Source of the DNA: Vreelandella profundi
Lineage (GTDB): Bacteria > Pseudomonadota > Gammaproteobacteria > Pseudomonadales > Halomonadaceae
NCBI RefSeq assembly: GCF_019722725.1
Contig: NZ_CP077941.1
Coordinates: 1,984,001 to 2,048,000 of the forward strand
Reading direction: 5' to 3'
DNA: 64,000 nucleotides
In this document: in pieces, positions 36,945 through 44,921 of the stretch
Layout of the letters: the number at the start of each line of letters is the position of its first letter
Position numbering within the stretch: position 1 is the first letter of the stretch
Position numbers and translations under genes: made by a program
The notes under the pieces: model-generated
Told to the model about the DNA's origin: nothing
Seen by the model: only the letters and a program-made list of their open reading frames with translations
Databases searched by the model: none

Positions 36945-37370
36945 CTACAACGCATCACGATTTAAATTGCGCTCCGCCGGGATGTCACTCAGGTACTCGA
37001 CAAACTCGACTTCAAAACCTGCCGGGTCGACAAAATAAACGTTTTTGCGAAACGGCTCTGTCGCGCCGGGTTTGGCAATGGCAAAACCCGCGTTATTTAA
37101 CCGGGCAACAGCGGCATCCAGGTTATCGGTCACATAGGCAAAATGCGCTAAGCCGACGCTATGCCCCGTCAAATCGCGATTCGCTCCTTCGCCATGGTCG
37201 CTTAATGCTAGGTAATGTCTATCGTCACCGAAGTGCACCCATTTGCGCGGCTTGCCGTACCACTCGCCTTGGCCCTCATCGCGTATCTGCCAGTGTGGGA
37301 AAGCGGCGCGGTAAAAGTCCAGCATGGCATCCATATTCGCAACGACCAGGTTAACGTGCTCTAAGTACAT
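36945..37370 (-). CDS. VOC-family protein
   Basis: A 141-residue second VOC protein, distinct in sequence from its neighbour: MYLEHVNLVVANMDAMLDFY, then GLAHFAYVTDNLDAAVARL and FVDPAGFEVEFVEYLSD with the C-terminal glutamate. The frame opens at 37481, but ATG 37370 has AAGGGG six bases ahead and matches the family start. Two adjacent VOC genes may reflect related roles, but no pathway is apparent. Confidence 0.85.
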   Translation of the reverse strand: MYLEHVNLVVANMDAMLDFYRAAFPHWQIRDEGQGEWYGKPRKWVHFGDDRHYLALSDHGEGANRDLTGHSVGLAHFAYVTDNLDAAVARLNNAGFAIAKPGATEPFRKNVYFVDPAGFEVEFVEYLSDIPAERNLNRDAL

Positions 37371-37525
37371 AGCGTTCCCCTTGTTTGATTTCCAATAAGA
37401 GGTTAAAACCTCAACCCATATTGAGGTAAAGCTTTTTTTATAAACGCCTAATAACCGCACGCCCACGCTATACTGCATCATCTTTTATTTTCGACACACC
37501 TTACGACAATCTGTCAGAGCTCCTT

Positions 37526-38713
37526 ATGTCATTTGCAAAACTAGGCTTATCCAGTCCGCTTGTTCAAGCGATTACCGAACTCGGATACAAAGCGCCAACG
37601 CCCATCCAGGAACAGGCGATTCCTGTCATTCTTTCGGGTCAAGACTTAATCGCCACCGCACAAACGGGAACAGGCAAAACCGCTGCCTTTGTTCTGCCTC
37701 TGCTAGAACGATTCAGTAACGCGGGAACGTTACGCGGCAAACGCATACGTGCGCTGATTCTTGTGCCGACCCGTGAGTTAGCGGTTCAGGTTGAAGCCAA
37801 TGTGGCTCAATACGCTAAACACACGCACTTAACGTCTATGGCGATGTATGGCGGTGTAGACACCGAAGCTCAAAAAGAGCGCCTAATCGCTGGCGTGGAT
37901 ATTCTGGTTGCCACGCCGGGCCGATTGCTGGATTTGGCGCATCAGCGGGCGCTGCACTTTGATGAGCTAAAAGTCATGGTGTTGGACGAGGCGGACAGAA
38001 TGGTCGACATGGGTTTTGTCGATGACATCAAAAAAATCATCGACCGCCTGCCTGAAAATCGTCAGAACTTGCTGTTTTCGGCCACCATGACTGGCGACGT
38101 TCGGGCGCTGGCCTACGGCTTTTCAGATAGCAAAATGACCGACCTGGCGGCGGATATCTCCATTACGCCCAACGTTCGCGCCGCCGCCAATATCAAGCAA
38201 TGGCTCATCACGGTAGATAAGGACACCAAGTCCGCACTGTTGAGTCACTTGATCACCGAGAACAAGTGGGATCAGGCGCTTATCTTTGTCGAGAAAAAAC
38301 ACAATGCCGCCAAGCTGGTGGCGCAACTGGAAAAACGCGGCATCATCGCGGACTCCATTCACGGCGGCAGAAGCCAGGCCATGCGCGAGCAGGTCTTGGC
38401 TCAGTTCAAATCCGGCGAACTCAAGTACTTGATTGCCACCGGAGTGGCCGCTCGTGGTCTGGATATTGACGAACTGAGCCGCGTGGTGAATTACGATTTA
38501 CCGTTCCAGCCAGAAGATTACATCCACCGCATTGGCCGAACCGGTCGTGCGGGCGCCTCGGGTGAAGCTATATCTTTGGTCGATATCAGTGACTTCAAGA
38601 ATTTGTGTGCCATTGAAAGGCGATTAAACGCAATCATCGAGCGCAAGGAAGTCGAAGGCTTCCCGGTTAAGAAGGCCGTGCCCGCTTCAAACTTGAATTA
38701 TAAAAAGAAGTAA
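37526..38713 (+). CDS. rhlE: DEAD-box RNA helicase, RhlE type
   Basis: A 395-residue ATP-dependent RNA helicase. The Q-motif GYKAPTPIQEQAIP, Walker A AQTGTGKT, the DEAD box VLDEADRMVDMGF, motif III SAT, and the C-terminal ARGLDIDELSRVVNYDLP and HRIGRTGRAG are all present. It ends soon after the helicase core without the basic tail of longer RhlE proteins. It converges on a Rho paralogue gene, so two RNA-remodelling genes meet tail to tail. Confidence 0.92.
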   Translation: MSFAKLGLSSPLVQAITELGYKAPTPIQEQAIPVILSGQDLIATAQTGTGKTAAFVLPLLERFSNAGTLRGKRIRALILVPTRELAVQVEANVAQYAKHTHLTSMAMYGGVDTEAQKERLIAGVDILVATPGRLLDLAHQRALHFDELKVMVLDEADRMVDMGFVDDIKKIIDRLPENRQNLLFSATMTGDVRALAYGFSDSKMTDLAADISITPNVRAAANIKQWLITVDKDTKSALLSHLITENKWDQALIFVEKKHNAAKLVAQLEKRGIIADSIHGGRSQAMREQVLAQFKSGELKYLIATGVAARGLDIDELSRVVNYDLPFQPEDYIHRIGRTGRAGASGEAISLVDISDFKNLCAIERRLNAIIERKEVEGFPVKKAVPASNLNYKKK

Positions 38714-38731
38714 CCGCTAATACGTAACCAG

Positions 38732-38767
38732 GAAGCTCACCTCTCAAGCGATCAAAAGGTGAGCTTC
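38732..38767. terminator. Inverted repeat between rhlE and the Rho paralogue
   Basis: GAAGCTCACCT / AGGTGAGCTTC, a perfect 11-base repeat with a 14-base loop, fills the gap between the two convergent stops. It probably terminates both, though no T run follows. Confidence 0.6.
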
Positions 38768-38768
38768 G

Positions 38769-39722
38769 CTAGTCGGATGTAAACGCATCTAGTAGTTCCG
38801 CATTAGTCGGATATTTCTCCAATAATGCAAGCAACTTCTGCGCGCCTTCTACTGGCTTAAGTGCTGTCAAACCTCTGCGCAATGTGCGTACTTTTTCAAT
38901 ATCTTTTTCATCAATCAAAAGCTCTTCACGACGGGTACTGCTTTTGGCAATATTTATCGCAGGGAAAATCCGTTGATTGGCCACGTCGCGAGATAACACG
39001 AGTTCCATGTTGCCCGTGCCCTTGAACTCCTCGAAAATCACCTGATCCATACGGCTTCCGGTATCTACCAGCACGGTAGCCAGAATCGTGAGCGACCCGC
39101 CGTTTTCGATCTTTCTCGCGGCGCCAAACAGCTTGCGGGGTATTTCCATCGCGCGGGAATCCAGCCCACCCGACATCGTACGGCCATTGCCCCGCTGCTC
39201 GGCATTATGAACGCGCGAGAGTCGCGTAAGTGAGTCAATCACAATCATCACATCATGCCCCTCCCCCGCTTGCTTACGCGCCGTTTCAAGGAGTTTATCT
39301 GCCATACGCACATGGTGTGTGTAGGTTTCGTCTGAAGACGATGCATGAACCTCTGCCGACACACTGCGCTTAAAATCGGTCACTTCTTCAGGGCGCTCAT
39401 CAATCAGCAAGGCATACAGCTTTATGTCAGGATGAGCCTCAGCAACGGCCTGACAGATATGTTTTAGCATCGTCGTTTTGCCAGAGCCCGGCGGTGCAAC
39501 AATCAACCCACGCTGCCCCATCCCTATGGGCGTAATTAAATCCATCGCCCGCACAGTACGCTCTTGAGAGCCAGGCGCTAAATAAATACGCGGGGAAGGA
39601 TGAATAGCGACGCCATTTAAAAACCGCTGTTCGGGATCATTAGAGAATTGATCTTCCACTTCGTCGGCAGGCTTAGCGTCTATCTGTTTTTTCGCCTTCA
39701 AACCTAATGTTTTTCTAGCCAT
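38769..39722 (-). CDS. Rho paralogue lacking the RNA-binding N-terminal domains
   Basis: A 317-residue homologue of the hexameric ATPase part of termination factor Rho. It keeps Walker A APPGSGKT (76-83), the catalytic Glu in LLIDERPEEV, Walker B VIDSLTRL, the R-loop EEFKGTGNME with its lysine (K234) and the arginine finger in SSTRREELL (R264). The Q-loop differs from E. coli Rho. Only about 45 residues precede the ATPase part, so both the helical N-terminal and the cold-shock-like primary RNA-binding domains are absent. It may be a Rho modulator or a specialised translocase. The ribosome site is weak. Confidence 0.85.
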   Translation of the reverse strand: MARKTLGLKAKKQIDAKPADEVEDQFSNDPEQRFLNGVAIHPSPRIYLAPGSQERTVRAMDLITPIGMGQRGLIVAPPGSGKTTMLKHICQAVAEAHPDIKLYALLIDERPEEVTDFKRSVSAEVHASSSDETYTHHVRMADKLLETARKQAGEGHDVMIVIDSLTRLSRVHNAEQRGNGRTMSGGLDSRAMEIPRKLFGAARKIENGGSLTILATVLVDTGSRMDQVIFEEFKGTGNMELVLSRDVANQRIFPAINIAKSSTRREELLIDEKDIEKVRTLRRGLTALKPVEGAQKLLALLEKYPTNAELLDAFTSD

Positions 39723-39819
39723 AATATCGATGGATCGCCTTGAATAACCTGGGTTTATAGAATACTGAATTTATAAAATAACTGCAGCACTTTGAAAATG
39801 GTATTGGTCGCTTGCCTGT

Positions 39820-39889
39820 GTATAACGCCCAGCGTATGCGTGCGAACGTCGCAGCAGCCGAAAACCGTGGATAACGCGGAGTGTTATGC
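39820..39889 (+). other. attC recombination site, left end of cassette cluster
   Basis: A 70-base imperfect palindrome with the four integron core boxes: R'' GTATAAC, a 5-base spacer, L'' GCGTAT, then at the other end L' ATAACGC, a 5-base spacer and R' GTTATGC. The inner boxes pair with one extra unpaired base, as usual for attC. R' (GTTATGC) begins the dinJ-yafQ cassette. The cassette to which this attC belonged is not recognisable upstream. Confidence 0.65.
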
Positions 39890-39909
39890 GATGATTCAAC
39901 TAAGTGCTA

Positions 39910-39924
39910 CAATGTATGACATTG
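39910..39924. promoter_or_regulatory. Palindromic operator of the toxin-antitoxin operon
   Basis: CAATGTATGACATTG is a perfect 6-3-6 palindrome, 23 bases before the antitoxin start, where RelB/DinJ-type antitoxins bind to repress their own operon. It shows the cassette carries its own promoter. Confidence 0.6.
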
Positions 39925-39947
39925 CAACACACTCTGGAGTGGTTATC

Positions 39948-40232
39948 ATGAAAAGCGAAATGCTTAGCACACGCATAGATCATGACACAAAAGTCGCATT
40001 TACCAACATCTGTGATGACCTCGGGCTAAGTCCATCTCAGGCACTCAAGCTTTTTGCGCGTGCCGTTATAAATCATGGCGGTATACCTTTTGAGCTTAAA
40101 GCACGCCAACCAAATGAAACAACGGCGGCTGCAATTCAGGAACTAGTAGAAGGTAAAGGCCAGCGAAGCAAGTCTCTTGATAACATGTTAAATGACTTAA
40201 CTGAAGGCAAAGTAGTCAATGCTTGTCCTTGA
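39948..40232 (+). CDS. RelB/DinJ-family antitoxin
   Basis: A 94-residue antitoxin with the ribbon-helix-helix N terminus STRIDHDTKVAFTNICDDLGLSPSQALKLF and the DinJ-type GGIPFELKA, then a flexible C-terminal part that would wrap the toxin. The frame opens far upstream, but ATG 39948 with GGAG eight bases ahead is clear. It overlaps the toxin gene by 14 bases. It neutralises the toxin and represses the operon. It lies within an integron cassette. Confidence 0.9.
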   Translation: MKSEMLSTRIDHDTKVAFTNICDDLGLSPSQALKLFARAVINHGGIPFELKARQPNETTAAAIQELVEGKGQRSKSLDNMLNDLTEGKVVNACP

Positions 40233-40488
40233 ATATTCAGCTCAATTTAAAAAAGATTTCAAAAAAATTGCTAAAATGCCGATTCCTGAAATTTTGGAAG
40301 TTGGGGATATCATCTCCAAGCTTCAGCGCGGCGAATCACTCTCGCTAAAAAATGTTGACCATCCTCTGAGTGGAAATTGGCTCGGCTTTAGAGATTGCCA
40401 CATCAAGCCAGATCTCGTTTTAATCTACCGAATTGATAATAGTACCCTGCAACTTGCTCGAATTGGCTCTCATAGCGAAGTTTTCTAG
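40219..40488 (+). CDS. YafQ/RelE-family mRNA interferase toxin
   Basis: An 89-residue ribosome-dependent endoribonuclease. It matches YafQ through DHPLSGNWLGFRDCHIKPDLVLIYR (only the core DHPLSGNW and CHIKPD need be noted) and the closing GSHSEVF. The histidines and aspartate of the YafQ active site are kept, so it should be active. It cleaves mRNA at the ribosome A site when free of antitoxin. It is translationally coupled to the antitoxin gene and ends 14 bases before the R'' box of the cassette attC. Confidence 0.9.
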   Translation: MLVLEYSAQFKKDFKKIAKMPIPEILEVGDIISKLQRGESLSLKNVDHPLSGNWLGFRDCHIKPDLVLIYRIDNSTLQLARIGSHSEVF

Positions 40489-40510
40489 TTAATTCAAAGA
40501 TCGCATAACG

Positions 40511-40962
40511 AGGCTGTAGCAACACCCAGTCTCTGGCCATCTATCCCCCTGCTACGCTAGTTTAGTTTCCCAGTTTTTAATGGTGAAGTGAGGCACGGTA
40601 TCGCAGGAAAGGGCTTTGGAAATAATATTGGTCTCGCAGCTCCACTGCATTTCACGGCTGGAGGTAATGCCTTTTGAGTAAGCAAACAAGATGATCTTCG
40701 ACAAGATAGTCGGATCACAGGCCAGCCGACCGGTCGCATCGTTGCGGTACTTGGGATGGAAAACGGACAAGTCGGGCTTGTGCTCGATCAGATAGTGCGC
40801 AGCGTGTTCAAAGGTGCCTGGCTGAAGCTGATCCTGGTAGTTGATCACCACCATGGCGTTCTGATCGTAGTTATAAGCCTTGAAGCGCGGCATGCTGACC
40901 ACTCCTCGTTTGTTTTCTCGATCCTACCAAAACGTAGCCATAAGTGGGGTTTTTCTACAGCC
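40511..40962 (-). mobile_element. Short non-autonomous IS1182-like element
   Basis: A 452-base element. Its ends are imperfect inverted repeats: AGGCTGTAGCAACACCC on the left and, reversed, AGGCTGTAGAAAAACCCC on the right. TAACG flanks it on both sides (40506-40510 and 40963-40967), or AACG if the last T belongs to the element, giving a 4-5 base target duplication. It carries only the start of a transposase frame, so it must move in trans. It has interrupted an attC site between R'' and L''. Confidence 0.75.
40552..40893 (-). pseudogene. Truncated IS1182-family transposase
   Basis: A 113-residue frame starting MPRFKAYNYDQNAMVVINYQ and continuing through ILSKIILFAYSKGITSSREMQW, the N-terminal helical domain of IS1182-type transposases. 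After DTVPHFT it breaks to IKNWETKLA and stops, so the whole catalytic RNase-H-like core is missing. GAGGAG stands eight bases before ATG 40893. It is the internal deletion product inside the short element. Confidence 0.85.
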
Positions 40963-41074
40963 TAACGCCGCGTTAAGCGACAGTAAAATTGGGCGATATT
41001 TTTGCGCTCTTTCTGTTTTTGCAAAAATGGCGCACGGTTTTAATGTCCGATTTAAACGCTTTGTTATGTGTTGA

Positions 41075-41983
41075 TTACTCTAATAGGTAATTATATTGCT
41101 CCGGTAAAACCCCGAACTCTCCCCACCCTAAATTTCTAATACACAAACCGATACCACTTACTTCAACTGTACCGTATATCAGTACAACCTTCCCTTTTGA
41201 GTCATCAGTAATACCGTGCTCACTAGATTGCTGATCTGTTGCTTTAATACAGAAGTCCGTATATTCAGAGTTTCGATTATACTCAAACATAGTTTGCCTA
41301 ATATTCTGAGGTGTAGAGCCACAGTTAAACGAATTTAAAATCCTGCCATAATATAGCCTTGGTGTATCATTTATCTCTGTAACTGTTGATATATCGACAA
41401 GTAAATCTTTCAATTGAACAGCATTATTTTTTCCAGGCAACGTATAATATTTATAAAAGTTGCGATCAAAATTTCGGCATATACCTCTAATTGTTGTTAT
41501 TCGACTTGGAAGATTAAAAGATTCACCATTATGCCTCCCAATAGCTACCTCTGTTGTTTGACCATTACTATCTTCAACATGATCTCCATTATAAACTCGT
41601 TGTTCTCCATTTTCCGAAGCAGGTCTGTCAGTTAAGAAAGAACTTATGACAACAAGTTCTTCATCTTCAATAGCTTGTCTTGCTAATTCTTCATTAAGAA
41701 AAGTTCTGCCTTCTGCTCTACTAACTCTTAAGCTACATTCAGGTGAGAAAGATCTGGAATGAGCAAAAAACGCAGCAACTCCTCTAGAGTTAAAAGGTTT
41801 ATCATGCGGAGATCTAAATAATGGAGCACAACATTCAGGACAAAATATATTACCTTGCATTTGCTCAGTATATTCTGTTGGCATGGCCCGAACAGCGGTT
41901 CTTCTTAAATTTCGTTTATTTCCTGTTTCATAGTTCCAATCCTCAAGGTACAACGCAAGTCTTACATCTGTATTATTTGGCAT
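41075..41983 (-). CDS. Unknown cassette-borne protein with a zinc-ligand motif
   Basis: A 302-residue protein encoded on the minus strand within an integron cassette; its DNA is clearly richer in A and T than the surrounding genome. Residues 48-83 hold C48-P-E-C51, H75 and C83 (FCPECCAPLF; FFAHSR; SPECSL), a treble-clef-like set seen in CoiA-type and nuclease-associated zinc modules. The rest is unrecognised. GAGG eight bases ahead of ATG 41983 supports the start. Its stop is 5 bases from the cassette boundary box. A role in defence or stress is only a guess. Confidence 0.7.
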   Translation of the reverse strand: MPNNTDVRLALYLEDWNYETGNKRNLRRTAVRAMPTEYTEQMQGNIFCPECCAPLFRSPHDKPFNSRGVAAFFAHSRSFSPECSLRVSRAEGRTFLNEELARQAIEDEELVVISSFLTDRPASENGEQRVYNGDHVEDSNGQTTEVAIGRHNGESFNLPSRITTIRGICRNFDRNFYKYYTLPGKNNAVQLKDLLVDISTVTEINDTPRLYYGRILNSFNCGSTPQNIRQTMFEYNRNSEYTDFCIKATDQQSSEHGITDDSKGKVVLIYGTVEVSGIGLCIRNLGWGEFGVLPEQYNYLLE

Positions 41984-42007
41984 ATTGGAACCTCATACTT
42001 TAAAAAC

Positions 42008-42035
42008 ACATAACAGGTATTAGACAGCGCATCTT
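42008..42035 (+). other. Remnant attC of the second cassette
   Basis: R'' ACATAAC (42008-42014) is the exact complement of this cassette's start GTTATGT (41063-41069). A spacer AGGTA and an L''-like TTAGACAGCGC follow, but no matching L' and R' (GTTRRRY) were found downstream, so the site appears truncated. Confidence 0.55.
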
Positions 42036-42420
42036 ATGATTGGATGAACACGACGGCATGTCTACTTAGCAAATACAGCCTTGTCTTTTCCACATAATCA
42101 CATGATTTTAATATTAATTAATTTTAACTAGGCTGCATATCAAAAATTGGCGCTTCCGCTCGTTTTGCGGATCTAATCATACTCTATTCATAAAATTGGC
42201 TTAGGTCACGTGGCTTTTTAGAAATATTGAGCAGGTCAGACTTTGGACAGCTGGCGCTGCCGTCGCGGATGCCTTTGGCTCGTTCCTCGCCAAGCATTAC
42301 GCCGCGCTACGGAGTAGCTAAATTACTTCTATGCCGGAGTCTTCGCGCGCTGAAGCCCTCCCGCAACACTTGTTCAACACCACTAGTGCAGTGGCTAGGT
42401 TTGTGGGAGGTGCTTTGGAT
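42036..42420. other. Gene-free mosaic region beside the cassette cluster
   Basis: About 385 bases without a convincing gene. The first part is AT-rich, the second more GC-rich. On the minus strand a 37-codon frame starts MLGEERAKGIRDGS, but it has no recognised family. It looks like debris at the right border of the cassette insertion. Confidence 0.5.
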
Positions 42421-42861
42421 TTAAGCTTTCAGCACGTACTTGAGGGTTTCCACTACTTGCTCAGTAGTAGTACACCAGGCTTGCGCACCGGCATCCACCT
42501 CTTTCAGCGGGTGAACGATGTCATCGCTGTGTAGCGTGATGTAGGGCTTGGCGAGGGCTGCACAGTAGCCTGCATCAAAGGCGGCGTTCCACTGCTTGTA
42601 CTTGTCGCCAAAACGCACCACGACTAAATCGCTTTGCTCAATCAAAGTGCGAGTACGTATAGCGTTGACTTTAGACGACTGGTGGTCGCGCCAAAACTGA
42701 TTGCTCTGCTCGCCCAGGTGATCGCCTGCGGCGTCACTGGCGTCGTGGTCGGTGACCGGGGCGGTGAAGACGATATCCAAGCCTGCGGCTTCAGCGCCAC
42801 GCTGGATTTCATCGCGCCATTCGGTGTGGATCTCGCCGGATAGGTAAACGTAAAAGCTCAT
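42421..42861 (-). CDS. ytoQ: YtoQ-family protein
   Basis: A 146-residue protein with a nucleoside-2-deoxyribosyltransferase-like fold: SFYVYLSGEIHTEWRDEIQ at the start, then FTAPVTDHDASDAAG, LIEQSDLVVVRFGDKYKQWN and KPYITLHSDDIVHPLKEVD. This matches the YtoQ family of unknown function. AAGGAG stands six bases before the ATG. It lies 78 bases beyond the end of the cob operon on the same strand and may be its last, unrelated gene. Confidence 0.87.
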   Translation of the reverse strand: MSFYVYLSGEIHTEWRDEIQRGAEAAGLDIVFTAPVTDHDASDAAGDHLGEQSNQFWRDHQSSKVNAIRTRTLIEQSDLVVVRFGDKYKQWNAAFDAGYCAALAKPYITLHSDDIVHPLKEVDAGAQAWCTTTEQVVETLKYVLKA

Positions 42862-42939
42862 GGCTTGCTCCTTGAATGCTGACTATCAGGTAACTCGTAG
42901 AGCCATTTTATGGAAAAACATTCCAACTTAATACCGGCG

Positions 42940-43704
42940 TTACAGTAGCGGGTGTTTGGCCAGCAGATAGATATCCATAATCCAGCCATGTGCTTCACGC
43001 AGCGCGGCGCGGCGCTCAATAATCTCATCGTTTACTTCGCTTAGCGGGCCTTTGATCAAGCATTGCTTGTCCATCCCCAGGTAAGCGCCCCACCAGATGT
43101 AAGTATCTTCTTGCGGAAGCGTGGTGAACGCCCCGCCGCTGTCGAGCATGACGGCAACGGTGGCGGCATCGCTTGGCCAGCCGCGTTCGCGTAGGCGGCG
43201 GCCGGTGGTTATTTGAACTGGCTCGGCGAGCGCGTTGAGGGGAATTTTGTGCTCGGCGGTGAGCACTTGCAGGCTGGTGATGCCGGGCACTACCTTGACC
43301 TCAACGGCGCGGCCACTATCGGTCAAGCGCTGGGCAATACGCAGGCTGCTGTCATAAAGCGAAGGATCGCCCCACACCAACATGCCCACCCGGCCGCCGT
43401 TGGGTAGATGCTTATCCATAAGCTGTGCCCACACCCGCGCAATGGCGCTATGCCACTCGTCTACCGCGCTTAGGTAGTGGCGCTGCGCATCGCGGACGGG
43501 TAAATCAAACTCCACGATGTTGGTTTGAGTAGCGCTATCAAGCAGCTGTTCGCACAGCAACCGACGCAAGTCGAGCAGATCTGATTTTGCCTCGCCCTTG
43601 CGCGGCAGCAGAACCACATTGGCGCTGTTAAGCGCACGCACCGCGGCTAAGGTAACGTGATCAGGGTTGCCAGTACCGATACCAATTAGTGAAAGCGTGA
43701 TCAT
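42940..43704 (-). CDS. cobF: Precorrin-6A synthase (deacetylating)
   Basis: A 254-residue SAM methyltransferase that adds the C-1 methyl group and removes acetate, making precorrin-6A in the aerobic pathway. The start [21 protein letters not shown] holds the SAM-binding Gly-rich loop, and [13 protein letters not shown] and [20 protein letters not shown] fit CobF. Its presence with CobG marks the oxygen-dependent route, since the anaerobic pathway lacks CobF. It is the last gene of the operon; its start overlaps cobM's stop (ATGA). Confidence 0.94.
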   Translation of the reverse strand: MITLSLIGIGTGNPDHVTLAAVRALNSANVVLLPRKGEAKSDLLDLRRLLCEQLLDSATQTNIVEFDLPVRDAQRHYLSAVDEWHSAIARVWAQLMDKHLPNGGRVGMLVWGDPSLYDSSLRIAQRLTDSGRAVEVKVVPGITSLQVLTAEHKIPLNALAEPVQITTGRRLRERGWPSDAATVAVMLDSGGAFTTLPQEDTYIWWGAYLGMDKQCLIKGPLSEVNDEIIERRAALREAHGWIMDIYLLAKHPLL

Positions 43705-44504
43705 GCGCGGCCCTCGTCATCATCCACGCTGCCCGCAAACGGTGAATCCGCAGACTGCGGCCGAAAGCGGCGGTCGTAACCTACCGCGTAAAGGCTGCTT
43801 TCCTGAAAATCGTCGTTTTCCAGCACCGGCCCCACCAGAATCAGCGCCGTGCGCTGCAGCGCGCCTGCGGCTAACGCTCCAATGCTGGAAAGACGGCCTC
43901 GCACCACTCGCTCATCGGGCCAGCTCGCCCGCCAAACGATAGCGACCGGGCACTGCGGGCCGTAAAACGGCGTCAAATCACTCACTACCTGCGCCAGATT
44001 ATGCACGGAAAGGTGAATAGCCAGCGTAGCGCCGGTATTAGCAAAGTTAGCGAGGCTTTCACTGCTGGGCATTGCGCTGGCGCGGCCCGGCGTGCGTGTT
44101 AGCACTAATGATTGCGCCACTCCTGGCAATGTTAGCTCTTGGCCCAGCGTTGCCGCCGCCGCTGCAAATGAAGGCACGCCGGGGGTGACGCTGTAGGGAA
44201 TATCCAGCGCACGCAGGCGGCGAAGCTGCTCGCCCATTGCCGACCACACCGACACATCGCCGGAGTGAAGCCGGGCGATATCCTGACCCTCAGCGTGGGC
44301 GGCTTGAATTTCATCAAGAATTTCATCCAGCGACAGCGGCGCTGTATTAACGATGCGCGCGCCTTTAGGGCAGTGTTCAAGAATCTGCTCGGGCACGAGT
44401 GACCCTGCGTAAAGGCATACCGGGCAGGCCGCGATTAAGTCACGCCCGCGCAGGGTGAGCAGGTCCGGTGCGCCGGGGCCTGCGCCAATAAAATGAACCG
44501 TCAT
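43701..44504 (-). CDS. cobM: Precorrin-4 C(11)-methyltransferase
   Basis: A 267-residue SAM methyltransferase giving precorrin-5. The family motifs [32 protein letters not shown] and [20 protein letters not shown] are clear. A 20-residue acidic tail is poorly conserved. Coupled by 4-base overlaps to cobE upstream and cobF downstream. Confidence 0.95.
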   Translation of the reverse strand: MTVHFIGAGPGAPDLLTLRGRDLIAACPVCLYAGSLVPEQILEHCPKGARIVNTAPLSLDEILDEIQAAHAEGQDIARLHSGDVSVWSAMGEQLRRLRALDIPYSVTPGVPSFAAAAATLGQELTLPGVAQSLVLTRTPGRASAMPSSESLANFANTGATLAIHLSVHNLAQVVSDLTPFYGPQCPVAIVWRASWPDERVVRGRLSSIGALAAGALQRTALILVGPVLENDDFQESSLYAVGYDRRFRPQSADSPFAGSVDDDEGRA

Positions 44505-44893
44505 GAAGTAACTCCTGTTGCCCGTGCCTTTGCCACCGCGGCCGTGGCTTTTCTGTCGGCTGAAATGATTCGCGGCCCCAGCAGCTGGGCACCGCGGCCC
44601 GCGGCTAAAAGCGCAACGGCTTCCGCCACGCTGCCGGTGCCCTTTGCCTGCTGGCTGTAAGCTGAGCGGGTAAGCGTCGCCATGCTGGTTAAGTCTTCGT
44701 CTGCCACCACGATAACCTCAAGGCAATGCTGGCGGCCGAGGCTTTCCACCAGCGGGCACATCGCGTGGGTAACGGCCAACCGGTCGATATCGCCATATTG
44801 CTGGCAAAGCTGCTCAAGCGCCTGTTCTAGCGATGCCAGCGTTGCCTCTCGGCGAAAACCAAACCCGGCTATGAGCATCGGCGTAGTGCTCAT
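44501..44893 (-). CDS. cobE: Cobalamin biosynthesis protein CobE
   Basis: A 130-residue protein equal to the C-terminal domain of Cbi[23 protein letters not shown] at the start and [20 protein letters not shown]. CobE binds a late corrin intermediate in the aerobic pathway, but its catalytic role is unclear. The frame is open back to 45079 inside cobL; ATG 44893 with AGAAGG seven bases ahead gives the family length. It lies 28 bases after cobL and overlaps cobM by 4. Confidence 0.9.
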   Translation of the reverse strand: MSTTPMLIAGFGFRREATLASLEQALEQLCQQYGDIDRLAVTHAMCPLVESLGRQHCLEVIVVADEDLTSMATLTRSAYSQQAKGTGSVAEAVALLAAGRGAQLLGPRIISADRKATAAVAKARATGVTS

Positions 44894-44921
44894 CGGCGTA
44901 CCTTCTGCATTGCCCGCCCTT

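Larger units (their letters stand above)
40503..41069 (+). other. attC site of the toxin-antitoxin cassette, split by an insertion
   Basis: R'' GCATAAC (40503-40509) is the exact complement of the cassette's first bases GTTATGC (39883-39889), as cassette theory demands. The rest of the site follows after the inserted element: spacer GCCGC, L'' GTTAAGCG, a long imperfect stem (GTAAAATTGGGCG paired with CGCACGGTTTTAA), L' ATTTAAAC, spacer, R' GTTATGT (41063-41069). Without the insert and one target copy the attC is 110 bases. R' GTTATGT starts the next cassette. Confidence 0.75.

Noticed and set aside
39792..39947. Extended N terminus of the antitoxin frame
   Set aside because: It passes through the attC site and the operator palindrome; the ATG at 39948 with GGAG fits the family.
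42227..42534. Two short plus-strand frames of 65 and 67 codons near the right border of the cassette cluster
   Set aside because: They have no ribosome sites or recognised domains, and the second runs antisense into ytoQ.
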